NCBI RefSeq assembly: GCF_000382045.1
Contig: NZ_KB907450.1
Coordinates: 820,204-884,203, forward strand
Length of the DNA stretch: 64,000 nucleotides
Direction: 5' to 3'
From: Variovorax atrisoli 110B
GTDB lineage: Bacteria > Pseudomonadota > Gammaproteobacteria > Burkholderiales > Burkholderiaceae_C
In this document: piece by piece, positions 18,236-26,381 of the stretch
How positions within the stretch are numbered: position 1 is the stretch's first letter
Layout: every line of letters begins with the position of its first letter
The notes under the pieces: generated by a model
Seen by the model: the letters and a program-made list of their open reading frames with translations, nothing else
The model's database searches: none
What the model was told of the DNA's origin: nothing
Translations under genes and position numbers: made by a program

Positions 18236-18820
18236 CTAGACGTAGCCCAGCTGGTGCGCGAGCACCTCGATGGCCGTGCCCGCCGCGATGCAGATGCCGT
18301 AGGGCAGCTTGCCGATGGACAGGCTCGCGTCGATGCGTCCCGAAGGTCGGATGCCGGCGATGCCCGAGAACATCACGCCCTGGGCGGCGTCCTTGACGTT
18401 GGCCAGCATGTGGCCCACGCGGCGCCGGTGGATCGCGAAGGCCATGGCCGCCACGCCGCCAGCGATGAAGGTGAAGAGCACCGCCATCAGCGTCTGCTCC
18501 GGCCCGATGAAGGCCCCGGCCATGGCCATCAGCTTCACGTCGCCGGCGCCCATGATCCCGATCACGTAGAACGGCACCATCGCCGCGAAGCCGATGCCCA
18601 GACCGCCGAAGGCGCTGGCGGCTCCCACGGCCGGCGTGCGTGCGGCCAGCGTGCCGTACACCAGCGCGAAGAGCGCGCCGCCGAAGGTCAGCCAGTTGGG
18701 AATGCGGTAGGAGCGCCAGTCGCTGACCGCAGCCACGGCCAGCAGTGCGGACAGCGCGAGCATGCGAAGGTCGGAGACCAGCATCGCCAGCAGTTCGAGG
18801 ACGGCGTCGAATTCATGCAT
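18236..18820 (-). CDS. cpaA: Tad prepilin peptidase
   Basis: A 194-residue type IV leader peptidase of the short TadV/CpaA class (no N-terminal methylase domain). Catalytic aspartates are expected in AAVSDWRSYRIPN and in GIMGAGDVKLMAMAGAF; both motifs are intact. Several membrane helices span the rest. It processes Flp and TadE/F prepilins at the Gly before the helix. GAGGAGA lies seven bases before the ATG. It is the second gene of the operon, 16 bases after the small Flp-like gene. Confidence 0.93.
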   Translation of the reverse strand: MHEFDAVLELLAMLVSDLRMLALSALLAVAAVSDWRSYRIPNWLTFGGALFALVYGTLAARTPAVGAASAFGGLGIGFAAMVPFYVIGIMGAGDVKLMAMAGAFIGPEQTLMAVLFTFIAGGVAAMAFAIHRRRVGHMLANVKDAAQGVMFSGIAGIRPSGRIDASLSIGKLPYGICIAAGTAIEVLAHQLGYV

Positions 18821-18836
18821 GTCGGTCTCCTCGTTT

Positions 18837-18983
18837 TCAGGCGCCGCGCCGGATGGCCAGCAGAAGCAGCAGGAGCACGACCATCACCAACGACCCGATG
18901 AGCGCGAACTCCATGAACGACATGCCGGCGTCTTCGCGCAGCAGGTTCATGAAGGTCGTCGGCAGCAGTGCGAGCAGTTCCAT
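18837..18983 (-). CDS. Short Flp-like pilin at head of operon
   Basis: A 48-residue protein, start at 18983 preceded by GGGGAA. Leader MELLALLPTTFMNLLREDAG, then a mature segment MSFMEFALIGSLVMVVLLLL ending LAIRRGA. The Gly before the cut, Glu at +5 and Phe at +6 keep the Flp processing motif, but the mature part is almost only the hydrophobic helix and a short basic tail, with no Cys loop. It could be a minor pilin or a peptide that primes the assembly. Its position before the peptidase gene makes it the first gene of the operon. Confidence 0.8.
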   Translation of the reverse strand: MELLALLPTTFMNLLREDAGMSFMEFALIGSLVMVVLLLLLLAIRRGA

Positions 18984-19604
18984 TCGTGTTCCCCGGTTGT
19001 GCGGTTCCGACTGCCTGCCGCCCCGCTTGGGCTTGGGCGTCGGACCATGGGGATGACTGTAGGAATCGGCCTGCATCCGCACATGAGCGCTGCGCCCTTT
19101 TGTGGGGGAGACAAATCCCCCGTACGCGCAACCGCGCAGGCAGGACAAAGCGCCCGGGCTCGGCGTGACAACGGACAGATGGCCGAATGGCCGGGTCGAC
19201 GGGCTTGCGTCAGCTTTTTCCGTGGTTCGTTCAGCCTTCGAGGTAGCGTGCGATGCAGGCGTATTTCAGACGGCCGATCCCGGAGATACCCGCAGAGCGC
19301 CCGCAGATTCGATTACCTCGGTTGCATCTGGTTGCCATGGTCCTTCATTGCCATGCCGCAGCCTTCGTCGCGATGGCGGCCATCGTGTGGCGAGCGCGTT
19401 TTTCCGCAGCGCCGCAAACGCCTTCGACCACATCTTTCGCAATAGCCTCGCAGTACCCAGCACAAGGCATTTTTCGTTGCTTCCCCGACGCAGAAACTGC
19501 ACCCCGGTCGTCACGCAAGCCACTCCACACAGCGTCACGGACCGCAGCTGATGGCCGGGTGGTCCGGCAATCGGGGTTTGTTCCACATCACTCGAGGAAG
19601 CATC
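18984..19604. other. Divergent intergenic region, pilus operon and secreted-protein genes
   Basis: 621 bases with no gene I can support. It should hold the promoters for the minus-strand pilus operon and the plus-strand gene at 19605. Visible structure: a GGGGGA/TCCCCC hairpin (19104-19121) and CGATGG/CCATCG around 19371-19385. Short open frames on both strands have no ribosome-binding sites or recognisable motifs and look like chance frames in GC-rich DNA. Confidence 0.55.
19104..19121. promoter_or_regulatory. 6-bp G/C hairpin upstream of pilus operon
   Basis: GGGGGA (19104-19109), loop GACAAA, TCCCCC (19116-19121). It lies 121 bases upstream of the first pilus gene, so it may be in its 5' leader or in the promoter. 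Function unknown. Confidence 0.35.
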
Positions 19605-20297
19605 ATGAAGAAGACTCTCATCGCCATTGCAGTCGTCCTGGTCGGCAGCGTCGCCTCGGCAACTGTCGGCAGCACCGCGGTCGCCGCGACATCCACCTCC
19701 ACCGGCTCTTCCAGCGCCGCCGGATCGACGGCCGCGAGCTCCGGCACGGGCAGCGCACTGAGCTACAACTCGGCGATGTCGGGCTCTTCGGCCAACGCGA
19801 ACGCCTCGGGCAGTGCGTTCGCCGTTCCGGGCTTCGCCATCGGCGGCGCGACCGCGGGCGGCTCTGCCACCACCACCGGCCGCGTGACCAGCATGGCCGT
19901 GACGACAGGCAACGGCCTGGCCGCGGGCGGCGCCAATGCGTCCGCCAATGCAACCTCGGCAGGCAACGCCAACTATTCCGCCGGCGGTGCTACGCACGTG
20001 AGCGGCAGCGCGGGCGGCTCCGCAGCCTCGGTCACCAACAACACGGCGGCGACCGCGGCCGGCCCCGGCGGCGGCATCGCACTGGTGACCCGCACCTCGA
20101 CCACCACCTCCGGCTACAGCGCTTCCTCCGGCGCGATCAACGGGCCCATCAACGGCACGACCACATCGGCCAACGCAGGCTCCACCGGCGGCTCCTTCGG
20201 CGTCACCAACTTCGCATGGGGCAATGCCGGCGGCTTCACCAACGGTGGCGGCACCGGCGGCACGGCCGGCGCCAGCTCGACCGCATCGGCTCCCTGA
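19605..20297 (+). CDS. Secreted Ala/Ser/Gly/Thr-rich low-complexity protein
   Basis: A 230-residue protein. ATG at 19605 has GAGGAA upstream. An N-terminal KKTLIAIAVVLVGSVASA signal peptide is followed by a sequence almost entirely of Ala, Ser, Gly, Thr and Asn, with scattered aromatic residues (ALSYNSAMS, GNANYSAGG, FGVTNFAWG, GGFTN). There is no Cys and no known domain. Composition resembles secreted fibrous or amyloid-like surface proteins, but I see no exact curlin or Fap repeat. It lies first of three co-oriented secreted-protein genes divergent from the pilus operon, suggesting a cell-surface role. Confidence 0.75.
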   Translation: MKKTLIAIAVVLVGSVASATVGSTAVAATSTSTGSSSAAGSTAASSGTGSALSYNSAMSGSSANANASGSAFAVPGFAIGGATAGGSATTTGRVTSMAVTTGNGLAAGGANASANATSAGNANYSAGGATHVSGSAGGSAASVTNNTAATAAGPGGGIALVTRTSTTTSGYSASSGAINGPINGTTTSANAGSTGGSFGVTNFAWGNAGGFTNGGGTGGTAGASSTASAP

Positions 20298-20343
20298 ATC
20301 GGTTCCCTGAACCTCGCACAGACCGGTTGCCGAAACTGGAAAT

Positions 20344-20370
20344 GGGGAGAGCGGCGAGCGCCCTCTCCCC
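20344..20370 (+). promoter_or_regulatory. Intercistronic hairpin
   Basis: GGGGAGAG-c-GGCG, loop AG, CGCC-CTCTCCCC: a 12-bp stem with a single bulged C at 20352. It lies between the two secreted-protein genes, 22 bases before the next ATG. No T-run follows, so it is more likely an mRNA stabiliser or partial attenuator that raises expression of the first gene relative to the second. Confidence 0.7.
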
Positions 20371-20392
20371 GATCCTCAAAGGAGTCGAAAAA

Positions 20393-21259
20393 ATGAAGAA
20401 GCTGATCTTTCTCGCGCTGCTGGGCGTTTCCGCAGTGGCCTTCGCTCAACAGACCAACACCAACACCGGCGCGAACAACGGCTCGTCGAGCTCGGCCACC
20501 ACGTCGGCACAGGGCAACAGCCAGTCGGTGACGTTTTCGAGTCCGGCGACCGTGAACACGACGATGACCAGCAACCAGAACGTCAACAACACCGGTGCGA
20601 CGACCAACACCGTCGACTACCGCGGCAGCTACACGATCAAGAACGTGCCGTCGGTCAACGGACCCAACCTGACGACGAGCAACGACACCTGCATGGGCAG
20701 CACCAGCGCCAGCGCCAACGGTGCGGGCGTGGGCCTGAGCTTCGGCACCACCTGGACCGACGAGCACTGCAAGCGCCTGAAGATGAGCCGCGAGCTGTGG
20801 AACAAGGGCATGAAGGCCGCCTCGCTCGCGATGGACTGCATGGACCCGGCCGCGATGGCCGCGCTGGAGATGACCGGCACCAAGTGCCCGCAGTCGATGA
20901 CGGCCGAGGAGCGCGTAACGGCCTACGGTCCGCAGGCCTCTGCCAGCGGCGCGCCCGCCTCGCCGGTGCGTCCGGTGGCTGCGGCGGCACCTGCACCCGC
21001 CCCTGCCCCAGCGGCTCCGCAGCCTGTGGCCGTCGTGGCTCCGCCGGCGCCTGCCCCGGTTCCGCAGCAGCAGCAGCAACAACAGCAGGCCGCTGCCGCC
21101 TCCGAAGATGCGGGCGTGGTCACCATGCCAGTCATCAGCGCCACGGTGACGCCGATCGACCCGGCCGAAGCGGCCTCCATCCGCGCCGCGTCGCGCATGC
21201 TCGACCAGCGCTCCGACGACGTCGCGGCCGCACCGCGCGCGGCGCAGGCCGCGCAATGA
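20393..21259 (+). CDS. Secreted protein with Cys-containing core and Pro/Ala/Gln tail
   Basis: A 288-residue protein, start at 20393 preceded by AAAGGAG. Signal peptide KKLIFLALLGVSAVAFAQ. Residues ~20-85 are Asn/Thr/Ser-rich. A compact region around residues 98-172 has four Cys (NDTCMG, DEHCKRLKMSRELWN, AMDCMDP, GTKCPQSM) and looks folded. The tail is Pro/Ala-rich with a run of eight Gln and ends in a charged helix. I do not recognise the family. It is the middle gene of the secreted trio and overlaps or abuts the third gene at its stop. Confidence 0.72.
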   Translation: MKKLIFLALLGVSAVAFAQQTNTNTGANNGSSSSATTSAQGNSQSVTFSSPATVNTTMTSNQNVNNTGATTNTVDYRGSYTIKNVPSVNGPNLTTSNDTCMGSTSASANGAGVGLSFGTTWTDEHCKRLKMSRELWNKGMKAASLAMDCMDPAAMAALEMTGTKCPQSMTAEERVTAYGPQASASGAPASPVRPVAAAAPAPAPAPAAPQPVAVVAPPAPAPVPQQQQQQQQAAAASEDAGVVTMPVISATVTPIDPAEAASIRAASRMLDQRSDDVAAAPRAAQAAQ

Positions 21260-21276
21260 CCGCACCGGAGCGCCAC

Positions 21277-21606
21277 ATGACCCGGTCCGTACTCATCCTC
21301 TGGCTGGCCGCGTGCTGCGCGGCCACCACGGCGGCGGCCGCGGCGGTCCAGCAGCAGCCGCTGCGCGTCGAGCGCGTGAACATGGGCAGCGGCCTGCAGA
21401 ACGCGCGCGGCACCGAAAACGCGCTGCCCGTCGGCTCCCTCGGCGTGTGGCACGTGCCGCAGTACCTGCCTGGCTATCCCACGGCCGCGACCATCTGGCC
21501 GCGCGTGATCTTCCTCCAGTGCACGGGGGACCTGTGCGCGGGCTACACGATCACGCCCGAGGTGGGGCGCGGCGAATACCTTTTCTTCGTGCCGGCCGAC
21601 AAGTAG
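21277..21606 (+). CDS. Small secreted protein, third of trio
   Basis: A 109-residue protein when started at the ATG at 21277, which has CGGAG upstream and gives a direct signal peptide (VLILWLAACCAATTAAA). An ATG at 21256 overlapping the previous stop (ATGA) would add seven residues; either may be used. The mature part contains LRVERVNMGSGLQNARG, an aromatic/Pro segment (WHVPQYLPGYPTA) and a Cys pair (LQCTGDLCAGY). No known domain. Position and coupling suggest it acts with the two secreted proteins upstream. Confidence 0.7.
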   Translation: MTRSVLILWLAACCAATTAAAAAVQQQPLRVERVNMGSGLQNARGTENALPVGSLGVWHVPQYLPGYPTAATIWPRVIFLQCTGDLCAGYTITPEVGRGEYLFFVPADK

Positions 21607-21630
21607 CAGCGAGCACGTCGCCGGACACGT

Positions 21631-21945
21631 TCAGGGCGTGCCGCTCTTTCCCAGGCCATGGCGCAGCGATTGCGCCGTGGCCTCGGCCGTGTCGATGCGC
21701 CGCTGCAGCTCATCGTTGACCACACCGACCAGCGCAGCGAGCTCGGCCCTGCTGGGATAGAGCTCCTGAGCGTCATTCACCTCCTGCTGGACGATGAGCT
21801 TTTCGAGGCACGCGTAGGCGCGCTGCATGGGCCTGAGACTTTCTATGTCGTCACAAACCTCCAGCGCGAGCGATTCGATATCGCGTGGCACGGATGCGGT
21901 TGGAGCGGAAGAGATGCGCGCGGACGTGCGTGCAGAAGCAGCCAT
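21631..21945 (-). CDS. Hypothetical 104-residue protein
   Basis: Start taken at the ATG at 21945, which has GGAGG six bases upstream. The first ~25 residues are Ala/Ser/Thr-rich; the rest is predicted helical (SLALEVCDDIESLRPMQRAY and ELAALVGVVNDELQRRID), with one Cys near residue 30 and another in AYACLEKL. No signal peptide or membrane segment. I do not recognise a family. It converges with the secreted trio and stands alone. Confidence 0.6.
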   Translation of the reverse strand: MAASARTSARISSAPTASVPRDIESLALEVCDDIESLRPMQRAYACLEKLIVQQEVNDAQELYPSRAELAALVGVVNDELQRRIDTAEATAQSLRHGLGKSGTP

Positions 21946-22204
21946 GGTTGGCCTCCAAGTGATTGCGGTTTTTGAAGTCGCAGCGATTTGCACGGGAGTC
22001 CAAGCCCGATCGCGCCGTTGTTCGACGCGACCGGCGCAGTATAGCCACGCAGACTACTTCCCCCGACAGCTCAAGGGTTGCTTTGCGCCATCGCGCCCGA
22101 ATCAAACGGGCGGCGGCTCGACGGGTTGGCCTACCGGGAAACCACTTGCGTGAAACCGGCCGGGCTTGCGCCCGCCCATCGAGCCGCCAAAAACTTGAAC
22201 CCCT

Positions 22205-24832
22205 TCAGGGAATGCTCCGCGCCACCACGCCCAGGTCGCGCCACGCCTCGGGGTGGCAGCTGAACACCAGGATCTGGTGCCGCTGCGCCGCGTCGTACAG
22301 CACCCGCTTCATCTGCCGCAGGCGCTCCTCGTCGGTGTGGACCAGCGCGTCGTCGAGGATGAGCAGCGTCGGCTTGTTCGCCTCGCGCAGCAGGTCGGCG
22401 TAGGCCAGCCGGGCGACCACGCCCATCTGCTCGCGCGCGCCCACGCTGAGTTCCTCGAACTCGCCGCTCTGGGCGCCGCGCAGGCCCTGGCGCGTGATGC
22501 GGCCGGGCGAGAGATCGTCGCCGACCTCGATCTGCGCGCCGGCAAAAAGGATCTGCAGGTAGTGGTCGAGGTGCTTCTGCAGCGGCGCGCGCAGGCGCCG
22601 CGCCAGTGCCGAGCGCTTCTCGCGCAGCAGCTTGAGCAGGTGGTCGAGCGCCCTCGCCCGCCGTTCGAGCTCGGCGCATCGGCGCGTGGCGTGTTCCAGC
22701 TCGCGCTGCTTCTCCGAAGCGGCTTCTTCCTGGCCCAGCGCGCCCTTGGTCTCCAGTTCGACTTCGAGCCGCGTGATCTCGTTGGCGCGCTGGCTGTGCG
22801 CGGCCTCGGCCTGCCTTGCGCTGCGTTCGAGCCGCTCGACGTCCTGCGCGAGCACGGGCAGGTTGACGGTCTGCAGGCGCTGCGCGAGTTCCGAGAGGCG
22901 GTCCTGCATGGACGACTGCTGCGCCAGCGCATCGGTCAGCGCGCCGCCGGCCTCGGCCTTTCTGCCGGCACGTGCGGGATCGTTCAATGTCGCCTGGACG
23001 GCGGCGAGCTCGTCTTCGGCCGCCTTCACCTGTTCGCGTGCGTTGCCGGCCGCGACCTTCGCATCGTTGAGCGCGGCCGACGCATCGGCCAGTGCTGCGC
23101 GTGCAGCGGCTTCGGCAGACTCGGCCGAAGGCACGGCGATGTCTGCTTCCGATGCGGGCGGCATGCCCTGCAGGACCTGCCGGGCTTCGGCCAAGCGCGC
23201 TTCACGCGTCGCGACGTCGGCGGCAAGGGCGCCGAGTCCTTTGGGGGCCAGTGCCGCCAGCACGGCTTCGGCGGCGCCGGCTTCGCTCTTGCGAAGCGCG
23301 TGCAGGCGCGTGCGCTCCTCGACGGCGGCCACGCTCTCCGCGCGCAGGCCCCGCAGCAGCGCGGCAAGCTCGTCGCGCGCACGGTCGCGCTCGATGGCGA
23401 GGCTTTCGAGGTCGGCACCGCCCGGCAGCACGCTGATGCGGCCCACGCCTTCGATCTCGATGTCGGTTCGGGCGATGACGGTCCGGCGCTGCGAGCCCGC
23501 CAGTTCAACGCCCGCCACGCGGACGCCGGCGCCAGGCTGCAGCTCGAACTCCAGGGCCGTGGCCACGGCGTCGAGCCTCGCCTGCGCGTTGCGAAGCGTG
23601 TCGGCGCACTGGCGCAACCGCTTGAGTTCACTGTCAGGCACCGCGAGCGACTGCGCCTCGGACTGCAGGCGGGTCACCTTTTCCTGCTCGGCCTTCGCCT
23701 TCTCGTGGTTCTGGGAGAGCGCGGAAAGTTGTTCGGCCAGGCTCTGGACGGCGTTCTCCTGCGCGATGCGCGACGCGGCCTGGCGCGCCACTCGAAGTTT
23801 CTCGCGCGCTTCGGCATCGGCCTTCGTGGCGGCGGCATGGCGTGGCTCCCACGCCTGCAGTTCGCCGAGCGCCTTGGCCAGGGCTTGCTGTGTTTTCTGC
23901 AGGTTCGCCTCGCGCTGGGCGAGCGAGCCTTCCTCGCGCTCCATCGACTGCAGCTGGGTGCGCCATGAATTCACCTGCGCGGCGATCTGCCTGAGCGCGG
24001 CCTCCTGCGCGGTCTTCTTCTCGTCCAGGCCCCGGGCTTCGTCGAGCCGCTGCTGGGCAACGGCAAGCTGTTCGCGCAATGCAGCCCAGGGCCGGGCGGC
24101 TTCGTCGCGCTGGTGATCTCGCCGCAGGTTCGTCAGGCGGTCGACACCCGACTGGTACGACTCGATGTCGGCATGCAGCCGCTGCAGATCGGCTTCGAGC
24201 TCGGCACGCAGCTTGATCGCATCGGCGTAGGCGCCGCGCGGCGTTCCGGCAGCGGGCGTCAGCAGCTCGTTGCGCTCGGCTTCCACCGCCTTGAGCACTG
24301 CGTCGCCGTTGCTCGAAGCCAGCTCGCCCAGCGATTCGCCGAGCGCGTTGCGCAGATGGTCGCTCGCAAAGCCGACCGCACTGGCGATGTCGTGCGAAGT
24401 ACCCTGCCTGATCCACAGCAGCCCCGGAATGCCCATGTGCTCGGGCGTGCTGGCGCCCTTGCCCGGAAAGCGGAAACCCAGCAGCGCCGCGAGGTGGTCT
24501 TCGGCCACGGCGCCGTCCATGGCGCGGCCATCGATCACCAGCTCGCAGCGCTTCTTGCCGAGGAAGGCCTTGGTGAGCCGGTAGCGCTTGCCGTCGAGTT
24601 CGAAATCGACCTCGACCATCGGCGTGGCCGAGCTCTCGCCCCAGGGCCGCAGGTGCTCGACCGCGCTGGAGCGATGCCGCTCGAAGAACGCGGCACGGAT
24701 GGCCTCGGCGACGGTCGACTTGCCCGACTCGTTGGGTGCGGCGAAGAGATTGAGCCCGTCAGTCAGGCCGTCGATTTCGAGCGGCGCGCGGAAGAGCTTG
24801 AAGTTCTCGATGCGAAGACGCTGCAGCTTCAT
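22205..24832 (-). CDS. SbcC/YhaN-like SMC-type ATPase
   Basis: An 875-residue ABC/SMC-type ATPase. Walker A is PNESGKST near residue 34. The middle ~550 residues are coiled-coil and Ala/Glu/Arg-rich. The C-terminal half-site has the signature ELSVGAREQMGVVARLAYAD and Walker B LLILDDALVHTD. This is the layout of SbcC/Rad50/YhaN, the ATPase partner of an Mre11/SbcD nuclease in processing of DNA ends and hairpins. It is shorter than typical SbcC (about 1000+ residues) and nearer to YhaN-type proteins. The start overlaps the nuclease gene stop by 4 bases. Confidence 0.85.
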   Translation of the reverse strand: MKLQRLRIENFKLFRAPLEIDGLTDGLNLFAAPNESGKSTVAEAIRAAFFERHRSSAVEHLRPWGESSATPMVEVDFELDGKRYRLTKAFLGKKRCELVIDGRAMDGAVAEDHLAALLGFRFPGKGASTPEHMGIPGLLWIRQGTSHDIASAVGFASDHLRNALGESLGELASSNGDAVLKAVEAERNELLTPAAGTPRGAYADAIKLRAELEADLQRLHADIESYQSGVDRLTNLRRDHQRDEAARPWAALREQLAVAQQRLDEARGLDEKKTAQEAALRQIAAQVNSWRTQLQSMEREEGSLAQREANLQKTQQALAKALGELQAWEPRHAAATKADAEAREKLRVARQAASRIAQENAVQSLAEQLSALSQNHEKAKAEQEKVTRLQSEAQSLAVPDSELKRLRQCADTLRNAQARLDAVATALEFELQPGAGVRVAGVELAGSQRRTVIARTDIEIEGVGRISVLPGGADLESLAIERDRARDELAALLRGLRAESVAAVEERTRLHALRKSEAGAAEAVLAALAPKGLGALAADVATREARLAEARQVLQGMPPASEADIAVPSAESAEAAARAALADASAALNDAKVAAGNAREQVKAAEDELAAVQATLNDPARAGRKAEAGGALTDALAQQSSMQDRLSELAQRLQTVNLPVLAQDVERLERSARQAEAAHSQRANEITRLEVELETKGALGQEEAASEKQRELEHATRRCAELERRARALDHLLKLLREKRSALARRLRAPLQKHLDHYLQILFAGAQIEVGDDLSPGRITRQGLRGAQSGEFEELSVGAREQMGVVARLAYADLLREANKPTLLILDDALVHTDEERLRQMKRVLYDAAQRHQILVFSCHPEAWRDLGVVARSIP

Positions 24833-25947
24833 GCGGCGGCTCCCGCCTGCGTACCGAGGATGCGCGCGAGCGTGAGCAGCGCGTCGCGCGCCAGCTCGGC
24901 ATCGGCGCCGCCCTGCTGCTCGCGCAATGCCTGCAGCGCCTCGCCGACGAAGCCGTCGGCGTGCAGCGCCTGGATGTCGTCCTCGGTCGGCTCCAGTCGC
25001 AGCGCCTCGCCGTCCCACACCAGGGCGCGGGCACGGGCGCGGGCGGCATCGAGGGCGGCGTTCAGCCGGTTGTGGCCCGCAAGGTCGCAGGTGCCTTGCG
25101 CGCGCAGCTGCACCACGTCGCCGCTGCCGATCTGCTCGAGCCTGCGCACCAGCTCGTCGATGTCCGAAGACACGGCGAGGCGCGGCTCCCACTGCTGCCA
25201 GTCGAACTGGCCGGTGCGCACGGGCTCGACCGCCGGCAGCGCGCCGCGGCCGTCGATGCGCACCAGCAGCGCCTGGCCGGAGTCGTTGGCGCGGAAGCGG
25301 TCGGTCTCGGGCGTGCCGGCGTACCAGGTGCGCTCGTCGATCTGCCGCGTGCCGTGCCAGTCGCCGAGCGCGAGGTAGTCGAGCCCGGCCTGCGCGGCAC
25401 GGCCGGCGGCGATGGGGTTGGTGGAGTCGATGTCTTCCGAGAGGATGCCCTGCACGCTGCCGTGCGCGAGGCCGATGCGGGGCAGGCTCCCATCCTCCGG
25501 CTCGGCAGTGAAGAACCACTCGGTGAGGTCGCCATAGGTGTGGCGCTGCGTGAGCGGCGCGGGCAGCAGCGTGAACTTGCCCGCCACGGTGTGCGGCCTG
25601 GGCTCCAGGCAGCAGAGCACGTTCGGCGCGATGGCGCCCAGCCGCTGCGCCCGGCTCCAGACCGATTCGCTCAGCGCCGAATCGTGGTTGCCCGGGATCA
25701 GCAGCCACGGCCCGGTGAAGCCCTGCATGGCGTTGAACATGCGGCGAATGGTCTTGTCCGACACGGTCTGCAGGTCGAACACGTCGCCCGCGACAAGCAC
25801 CGCGTCGACCCGGCGTTCGGTGGCGATGGCGGCCAGCCGCTCGACCGCCTTGAAGCGCGCCTCGAACAGGGCCGAGGCATCGTCGGGCTCGAATTGCGAG
25901 AACACCCGGCCGATCTGCCAGTCCGCGGTGTGGAGCAAAGAAATCAT
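24829..25947 (-). CDS. SbcD/YhaO-like DNA repair exonuclease
   Basis: A 372-residue metallophosphoesterase. The five phosphodiesterase motifs are visible: HTADWQIG, VLVAGDVFD, IPGNHDSA, IGLAHGSV and LALGDWHG. This is the Mre11/SbcD class, a Mn-dependent nuclease that acts with the SMC-type ATPase encoded directly downstream (ATGA overlap at 24829-24832). The C-terminal ~120 residues form the ATPase-binding/cap region. Confidence 0.88.
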   Translation of the reverse strand: MISLLHTADWQIGRVFSQFEPDDASALFEARFKAVERLAAIATERRVDAVLVAGDVFDLQTVSDKTIRRMFNAMQGFTGPWLLIPGNHDSALSESVWSRAQRLGAIAPNVLCCLEPRPHTVAGKFTLLPAPLTQRHTYGDLTEWFFTAEPEDGSLPRIGLAHGSVQGILSEDIDSTNPIAAGRAAQAGLDYLALGDWHGTRQIDERTWYAGTPETDRFRANDSGQALLVRIDGRGALPAVEPVRTGQFDWQQWEPRLAVSSDIDELVRRLEQIGSGDVVQLRAQGTCDLAGHNRLNAALDAARARARALVWDGEALRLEPTEDDIQALHADGFVGEALQALREQQGGADAELARDALLTLARILGTQAGAAA

Positions 25948-26073
25948 GCGTCGTGGCCCTCCTCTTTGCCTACCGCGTCTGCATCGCTCTGGTCATTTCT
26001 GAACAGCGAGCATCTTAGAGGCAGAGGGCACGCGCTCCTGCTGCGTGGCGACCCCTTCCCGGGGCGCGGCGGA

Positions 26074-26256
26074 TCAGGCCTTGGCGTCGGCAGGGTCCGC
26101 GCACTCCTGCAGGAGCGCAGCCGACTGGGTGACCTGCTCGGCGAGCTGCTCGCGCAGCGGGCGCCACTCCAGGCTGAACGGGGCAAGCAGGAACCACTGC
26201 GTGGTCACGGCCAGCACGATGCCGAGAATGATGAACACCCAGTACACGAGTTCCAT
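26074..26256 (-). CDS. Small single-pass membrane protein
   Basis: A 60-residue protein with one N-terminal membrane helix (YWVFIILGIVLAVTTQWFLL) and a charged C-terminal helix (EWRPLREQLAEQVTQ) ending in a DPAD segment. No family recognised. It is 126 bases from sbcD and 125 bases from the LysM/LytM gene, on the same strand as both. Confidence 0.6.
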   Translation of the reverse strand: MELVYWVFIILGIVLAVTTQWFLLAPFSLEWRPLREQLAEQVTQSAALLQECADPADAKA

Positions 26257-26381
26257 TGCCGCCCCTTTTGAAAAAATCGATCAGCGCGGGAGTCTGCGTG
26301 CTTCGCGGGCGGCGCGATATCGCCAATTCGGGGGATGCCGTTCGCCAGAGGCGGTGCAAGGCCGCCGCCGCGCGAACTCGC

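Noticed and set aside
19102..19551. Open frames on both strands in the pilus/secreted-gene intergenic region
   Set aside because: They lack ribosome-binding sites and have Arg/Pro-rich chance compositions; GC-rich DNA gives such frames freely.
21066..21089. CAG/CAA run as a phase-variation tract
   Set aside because: It encodes eight Gln in frame with mixed codons, so slippage would not switch the gene off; it is a low-complexity linker.
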